From assembly GCF_000004825.1 (NCBI RefSeq), contig NW_008805066.1:1-64000 (forward strand): DNA of 64,000 nucleotides, read 5' to 3'. Made by a program: the position numbers and the translations under genes. How positions within the stretch are numbered: the first letter of the stretch is position 1; each line of letters opens with the position of its first letter. The stretch comes from Heterostelium album PN500. Its lineage: Eukaryota > Evosea > Eumycetozoa > Acytosteliales > Acytosteliaceae. The notes beneath the pieces were generated by a model. It was not told where the DNA came from. It saw nothing but the letters and a program-made list of their open reading frames with translations, and did not search any database. Below are positions 57,473 to 64,000 of this stretch, piece after piece.

Positions 57473-60400
57473 CTATCTACTTGTATTTATATTGTTTTCT
57501 ATTGTGTTTGATGCCTGATATGTTGGTGATAGTGGAGGTTCAGGAATAGGGATATTGTTATCTTTTAATAAAATTTTGATTGTCTTGTTCTCAGATGTCA
57601 ATCTACTTGCTTCATTTCCTAATATCTCTACATCATCCTAAAGATTGTTTGATTGATTGAATTGATAAGAGTGTTAGTTAAATAAATTAAATTGGATGAA
57701 TATTACTATTAATAACAATTGTTGTAACATACTGATAATTGTATATTCTTTAAAATGTATTCTTGTAACATGGTTTCCATTTTCTCTACCATTTCAGCAA
57801 CAAGCGTAGGATCGTTGTTTCGCCAGAAAGAACCGAGAGCACCTCCTTTCAAACGTCTGGATTTCTCGTCATTGGTGGTAGCCTTGCCTAGCTGTGTCTT
57901 TGAAATGTAAAAACGAACCACCTTATTCTTCTTTTCGATATCCTGATTCAATAAAAGTACATTCTCCTCGAGGGCTCTAATCTTTTCCTCGAGCTTATAT
58001 TTCTCTGTGCCAAGTTCACCCAGCTTTCTTCCCATCACCTCGATATCCATTCTTAGCGAGTCGATACTTGCATCCTTGTTGTTATTGGATCTGGTAGCGC
58101 CGCTATTGCTTCCACTGCCGTTGAGATCTCTTCCGCCACTGCTGTTGTGGCTGGCACCAAGCATTGTAATATTGGGTGTAAGTGACTTGGGTGTCGACTG
58201 TCCAGACGAACTGGACAGTGGAATACCCTGTGACATTGTACGGAGATGTCCGGTTCTGCCTGGTGTCTGCAGTGGTGTAGTCGGCAGTGAAATACTATTG
58301 GCCGACTGCGACATGAGTGGTGAAGAATTTGGAGTGGTTGGAATACTGCCAGATGATTGTGATAATAGATTTACAGAGGTTCTCTCCTTTGATAATTCAG
58401 ATTTCAAATCTTTAATCTAAAAGTTAAAAAGTAGGAATAATAAATATTAGTCAACACATTCCGATAAATCTTTGTTTAAACTATACTAACCATCTTATTT
58501 GTTTTCTTTTCAGCTATTTTCTTTTCAGTCTCTGCATCTGCCAATGCAGTCTCTAGCTTGGAAACTTTAGCGGATGCCTCCTCGTAGTCTGCTTTCAGCT
58601 TATCGAGCTGTGGTACAATTAGCTGAAGATTGGCATTGGATGCCTCGAGCTCTTCGATCTGCTCTCTCGCTTCATTGTAGGTCTGGTTCAACTCGTCAAA
58701 CTCTGCCAATCGCTTATTGGCATCGTCCAACGACGACTCTAGTTTCTCGAGTTGCTCGACACGCTCTTGAAGATCGCTCTGTAGTTTCGCAGTGTCTTCA
58801 TTGAGCTTTGTGTTTGTCGATTGCAAATCCTGTTTGGCTTGCTCTGCCAGCTGAAGTTTCTCATTGGTTTCCACGATTTGCTGTGTCAGACTCTTGCAAT
58901 GTTTGTCGGATTCCTCAAACTCTGAATTCAACTTATTGTAACGCTCTGTGAGTGAATCGAGTGTGCTTCTCTCACGCGATAGCTTTTCATCTGCTTTCTT
59001 CATTTGAGTGTTGATTGACTCTGATGCCGAGAGTGTTTCTCTGAGTTCGCTTGAACGTTTCTCCAAATCCGATTCCAAACCGGCAATAGTTTCCTTCAGC
59101 TGAAGAATCTCCTCACCCTTTGACTCTATCAACTTGTCCTTGATGGCGAGATCATCCGTTACCGTTCTCAAAGTCTGAGCATATTCATCTCTTGCCATCT
59201 TAAAGATATTCGATTGATCATTGGAATCCGATACCTTTGATTCATAGAATGTCCTAGGAATTATCAACAAATATCAAATATTAATATTGATAATCAATAT
59301 TTATATATTCAATTATATATTATTATTTACATACTTTTGATCTTTTAATTGATTTTGAAGTTGATTGATTGTCTCTTTCTCCATCATTACTTGAGAGTTG
59401 AGATTTGATATGGTATTCTCAAGATCCTTTCTCTTGTTTGACATTGTTTCGATATCAGAGTTGAGAGTGTTGATATCAACAGTCAACTTTTTAATGTCAC
59501 TAGCTAGTTTCTCTTCGATCTTTACACGATTGACTTCTGCACCAAGCAGTTTCTCTTGATACTCCTTGATGGTTGTATTCAAAGTTTCAATACTTTGCTG
59601 ATACTCCTTACTTTCATTCTGTTGTCTCTGTGATTTCGAATCGATCTCTTTGATCTGCTCCATCAATCCCTTGATTGTCTCTCTCAACTTTGACTTTTCT
59701 TTCTCCTCTTCAACATTTACAACAGGTTCTCCAAGTGGATGGAAAACAACTGATTTATTCTTTTGTTGTTGTTGCTGTTGTACTTGTTGTTGTACTTGTG
59801 CTTGTTGCTGTTGTTGTTGAACTTGTAGAAGCTGTTGTTGTTCTTGTACCTGTTGTTGCTGTTCATCCAACTTCAAATGAATCTCATTATAAATCTCATC
59901 AATCTTTGACTTTATTTGATTCTATAGAGTGTTGTGAGTGACATAAGAGTAGTCAGTATTGTATCAACTATGTATATTTCACAAGTGAAATCAATCTTAC
60001 CTTTATATCTTCCTTATCTTCAATAGACCAAAGATCAACGTTATCCAATAGATTCATTATGTTTTGTTTGTCGAATAACTGTTGATTCGATTGCTGATGT
60101 TGAGTAATCAACTCGGTGACAGCAGTTAAAGCACCATTCGCTTCGAGTGTTGTTGCAACGGTTGTGTTGTCAGCACCGTTCTCTCCGATGATCATATGAC
60201 CATCCGAACCACCGACACCAACACCAGCACCACCACCACTTGTCTTTAGTTCCTCTACCTTATTCTCCAAGTCCTCCTTTGAACAGATCAACTCTGCAAT
60301 CTCCACTTGCAGCCTACGGTTCGTAGATTGTTGATCCTCCACCTTTATCACATAGGATTGCATCTCCTTCTTCAACAAGAGAATTTCATCTTCCAACTGT

Positions 60401-60771
60401 TTATTCGTTTCAAATAAACTTTTAATATTATGTTTCAATGCTTCACTCTAAAAGAATATCATAATTAACAATCAGTTAGTTAGCATCTATCTTATCAATC
60501 TTATCTTTTCCAAAACTCTTCATTCAAATTTAATAAATACTTGAGTTTGATGATCTTGTTGAATTTGTTGTAATGACTTTTTCAAAGAATCGTTCTCCTC
60601 GGTCAAGTCTGAAACCTTGTTCTTTTGGGACATGATTCCCGACAATGAAAAACCTTTTTTCTTGGGTGTATTTTCATTTTCGAGTGATTCAATATGATCT
60701 TTCTGACTTTTTAATTCTGTTATTAAGATTAGCAAATATTGTTCTATTAGTATAACATAGAACTCGATAAC

Positions 60772-60850
<79 letters not shown>

Positions 60851-60995
60851 GTATTACTAATTATGTCGAGATATTATACATACCAGTTTGTAACTTTTTC
60901 TCTCTTTCAGTTGCTTCATACTTATATCTCTTCAACTCTATCAATTGTTCTTGCAACAAATTAAAGTCTTCTTCACTGATGACACCACCACTCAT
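57473..60995 (-). CDS. CCDC186-like golgin, long coiled-coil protein, seven exons
   Basis: Exons 60995-60884, 60716-60541, 60447-60001, 59921-59335, 59253-58491, 58416-57733 and 57637-57473 join in phase to 977 residues. Nearly the whole protein is heptad-rich coiled coil (Leu/Glu/Lys/Gln), interrupted by a Gly-rich linker near 150, a poly(Q) tract near 250-280 and a Ser/Pro linker at about 700-780. The conserved C-terminus KKNKVVRFYIS, then VAEMVEKMETMLQEYILKNIQL and LGNEASRL (read across exons 6-7), resembles the end of animal CCDC186 and fly golgin-104, which act at the trans-Golgi with Rab2 and the EARP complex. That role is inferred. Other golgins remain possible, but the LKNIxL...LGxE pattern favours CCDC186. 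Confidence 0.8.
60772..60850. repeat. (AAT)n microsatellite in intron 1 of the golgin gene
   Basis: Uninterrupted AAT triplet tract of 79 bases (about 26 units), ATT on the gene's coding strand, forming nearly half of the 167-base first intron (60883-60717). Likely length-variable between isolates. Confidence 0.95.
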
Positions 60996-61832
60996 TTTCT
61001 ATTAATAAATGGTCGTTCTTAATCAACAAACCAAACAATTAAATCAATCTAATCTAATCTAATCTGATTTAATCTGATGCTCTACTACTATTCTATTATA
61101 AGAAAATAGGTTATTTTAATAAATCTAAATAAACATAAAAAAATTAAAATATCTAAAAATAAAAAAAACTACTAAATATATCTATCTATTTTATATATTT
61201 TAAAAGTAGTTCTTTTCTTTTCTTTTAATTATTTATTTTATTGTTGTAGTTGTTGTTTTCTTCTTCTTTATTATTTTTTTATAACGTTTGTATTAGTTAT
61301 AATGATTTAAATTAAAAGACAGAAATAATTGACAATGACAACTTGCAAATAAATTTAAACAGCACACACCACCAAAAACAATTCTTTTTGATTTTTTGAT
61401 TTTTTGTCTTTTTTTTTAAATTTGGTTTTTTCTGATACTGAGAGATTGTTGGTGTGGGATCAAAAGACAAATAGGGTTATCATTATTCACCCACCACAAA
61501 AATAAAGATCTAAACACATACATAAATTTAATAGTAAAGTTTAAGATTTTATCAAATAAATATTGATGATTAAATAATAATGATATACAACAAACAACCA
61601 CTTGTCTATGATTATGATTATTCAAAATCATCAAATAAAAATCATTGCATTTCATGTTTATTTATTGATTGATCATTAATATAACAATCATGATTGTTTG
61701 GAATTGAAAAGTTGTATCATGATGATGATGATGATATAATTTAGAAATGTGCAAAACATTTCTTTATCAAAAAATTAATTTAAAAGTAATAATAATAACA
61801 AATTATATAAATGATTTTGATTTATATTTGAT
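60996..61832. other. Intergenic, AT-rich
   Basis: About 840 bases between the stop of the AT-hook protein gene and the start of the golgin gene. AATCT repeats occur at 61045-61075 and ATGATG repeats at 61718-61735. No gene recognised. Confidence 0.55.
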
Positions 61833-63996
61833 TTATTCTGATTCTTCAACTTCATCTTCTTCTTCTTCTTCAGAATCATCAGGTTCATCATTATTGTCTC
61901 TCTCATCTTCATTATCATCATCTTCTTCGTCTTCTTCTTCGTCTTCCGCATCATCCTCTTTGACGGTACTATTAAATGGAACGGATAAAGCTGGTGGTAT
62001 CGACTGCATATTTTGTTGTTGTTGTTGTTGTTGTTCAATCGGTTGTTCTTGTACCAAAAGTCTTTGATTTATATTAGAAATCATTGCAGTCGTTTGTAAC
62101 ATATTATTATCATTATTAAATTGTTGTTGAATACTATTATTATTATTAAATTGATTTAAAATAATATTGGCAGTGGTTGTTGTTGTTATTGGTGTTTGAT
62201 TAAGAAGTTGTTGTTGTTGTTGTTGAAGTTGGTTGTTTGAAGTATCAGTAGTTGTTGTTAATTGTTGTTGCTGTACAAAAGGATTGATTACACCAATAGA
62301 GTTAAGAGGGGGTGTAGTAGGTGAAGACATTTGCTGTAGATTCAAAGATTGATAGGATAACGGTGTTGTTTCTCCGTTTGGTGTAGTCGATGAGTACATT
62401 ATCGTATTCTGATTCGATAAGATACCACCGGTGATCGATTCGAATGACCAAGTCGGATTATTATTTTCGACGACAGTCGTTGTATTCGGACCGACCATCA
62501 TACTACCACCATTGATATTTATATTATTATTGTTATTATTATTATTAAATATTTGATTACCATTGTTATTTATATTATTATTAAAAGTCAACGCTTGAGC
62601 TATACCAATTGCTTGATTATGCTGTTGCTGTGAAAATTGAAGTGGTTGATATTGTTGTTGTTGTTGTGTTTGTTGTGCTAAAATCTGTGGTTGTTGTTGT
62701 TGTTGTTGCTGTGTTGTTTGTTGTTCTAATTTATCTTTCTTGTTCTTCTTTTTTGGAGTACCATTATTATTTATATCGTTATCAAGAATTGCCGATTCAC
62801 TACCGGTATCATCGTCACCATCTTCTCCTGGTTTTGGACATTGATGTCCTTTCTATAATTATTTACAATGCTTTGTTAGTAAAGAATAACTATTGTTATG
62901 ATAATTATTAATAGCTTACCTTTGGTAATTTACATCGATTACAAAGATAGATTGCTCTTTTGGCTTTCAATGACTTTTCGTCTTGTTGTTGTTGTTGGAG
63001 TTGTAGTAGCTGTTGTTGTGTCTCCACATCCTTATTCTTTGGAGGTCTACCTCTCTTTCTCTTGATTGGAATATCCTCTGCACTTGTAGTCATATTTACA
63101 TTGTTGTTGGCTGTTTGAATTGGTAGTGGTGGAAGTGATTGTTGTAATAATTGCTGTTGTGGTATTGATTGGAATGTATTTGTATTGTTGAATACTTGTG
63201 ATGGTTGTTGCTGCTGTTGTTGCAGTTGCTGTATGGGTTGCTGTTGTTGAATTTGTTGTTGTATTGGTTGTTGTTGGTTTGGTTGTTGATGTATCATCGG
63301 CAATGATGACATGTTTATGGAGGATGGTGATAATGTTGAGGTGGTGTTTGCGGTGTTGCTGTTGCTGTGCATCGATGCGGCTGCTGCTGCTGCGGCCAAC
63401 GATGAATTGATGGCGGCAACAGAGGTGGAGGTGGACATGATTGATGCAGCACTGGTTGGTGCTGTTGTTGTTAAGGGCGATAGCTGTACAGACATCAATG
63501 TTGGTGAGCTCGTTGACGATGAATTGTTGCTTCCACCGAGTAAGTGGCTGTTCAATAACTCCAATGACACTGGATCCAAGATATTCATGATTGGCTTTAC
63601 TATATTCGAGTGCTCAGTGATGCCTTCGGATGTTCTAATCAATTCCAAGCCTTGTTGTCTAACCAACTCCTTATAATCTGTTTTATTATTTATATATTGT
63701 TGTCTTTGAAGTTGTAAAAGTTGCTGTTGCTGCTGTTGATGCTGTTGCTGTTGTCGGAATGAATCGCTTAAACTATTACTAATTGAAAAACTATTATTAT
63801 TATTAATATTATTATTACTATTGTTATTATTGATATTATTCTGTTGATTTATCAATGTTTGTTGTTGTTGTTGTTGTTGTTGATACGTATTATTTATAGT
63901 TTTCATGTTGCCATTGTTGAATGCCATTATATGTGAGGTTTCGAATGTTAGATTACCATTAGGATTGTCGCTTCCAGCAGCAGCAACATTGTTCAT
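61833..63996 (-). CDS. Gln/Asn-rich nuclear protein with AT-hook and Cys/His motif, two exons, may be partial
   Basis: Exons 63996-62920 and 62852-61833 join in phase (GTAAGC/TTATAG) to at least 698 residues; the first ATG is 4 bases from the window edge, so the protein may extend beyond. It contains many poly(Q) and poly(N) tracts, an Ala-rich run, an AT-hook KRKRGRPPKNK at about residue 310, and directly after it a compact C-N-R-C-x4-K-K-G-H-x-C-P motif at about 352-367, split by the intron. This motif recalls the short zinc-binding motif of Dictyostelium G-box binding factor, but I recall that only loosely. The C-terminus is strongly acidic (EEDEEDDDNEDE). A DNA-binding transcriptional regulator is likely; the family is not firmly named. 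Confidence 0.75.
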
Positions 63997-64000
63997 GTTG

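Noticed and set aside
1-64000. CRISPR array, rRNA operon, intact transposon or provirus-like element
   Set aside because: No regularly spaced repeats, no rRNA sequence, and no reverse transcriptase, integrase, transposase or capsid-like frame was seen.

Overview
This window is nuclear DNA from a social amoeba (dictyostelid). Non-coding DNA is extremely A+T-rich and full of poly(A)/poly(T) runs, AT and AAT microsatellites. Coding regions are interrupted by short AT-rich introns, mostly 50-170 bases, with GTATGT, GTAAGT or GTTAGT donors. Proteins carry long Asn, Gln, Ser and Thr tracts. Several families are typical of the group: FNIP/F-box proteins, expanded ankyrin-repeat proteins, GATA factors and cycloartenol C-24-methyltransferase. 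Codon use is less extreme than I would expect for D. discoideum, so another dictyostelid is likely, but I cannot name the species. All exon joins below were worked out by hand from splice signals and reading-frame phase.

Region 1 (1-17 kb) is sparse and entirely on the minus strand. It holds an RRM/R3H RNA-binding protein, a small Myb-like protein, a two-exon GATA factor, cytochrome b5 and an unknown helical protein. They are separated by gene-free stretches of up to 4.9 kb. Region 2 (18-32 kb) is compact. It holds a SETD6/RKM4-like lysine methyltransferase, a divergent GT23-like type II glycosyltransferase, a two-pass membrane protein, a small secreted protein, CSN2 (COP9 signalosome), COX19, the sterol methyltransferase smt1 and a Tra2-like splicing factor. 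Region 3 (34-45 kb) holds a GH35 beta-galactosidase, a FAM98 homologue, a perfect 32-bp inverted repeat beside a decayed coding fragment, a DNase I-like phosphohydrolase, an ankyrin-repeat protein, an F-box/FNIP protein and a TMUB-like ubiquitin-domain membrane protein. Region 4 (47-64 kb) holds an F-box/ARF-like GTPase fusion, a SMARCAL1-like annealing helicase, an AIFM2/FSP1-like oxidoreductase, a second ankyrin protein, a CCDC186-like golgin and a Gln-rich AT-hook nuclear protein that reaches the window edge.

There is no operon-like logic; genes are individually promoted, with tight convergent pairs (70-120 bases) and a few divergent pairs. A loose ubiquitin theme runs through the window (CSN2, two F-box proteins, a ubiquitin-like membrane protein), which may be chance. 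Two conserved genes, CSN2 and the SMARCAL1 homologue, carry apparent frameshifts that look more like sequence errors in short homopolymers than true inactivation. I found no CRISPR, no rRNA, no convincing tRNA and no intact mobile element. The most novel-looking item is the F-box/ARF-like fusion with an altered switch II; I saw no clear multi-gene undescribed system.
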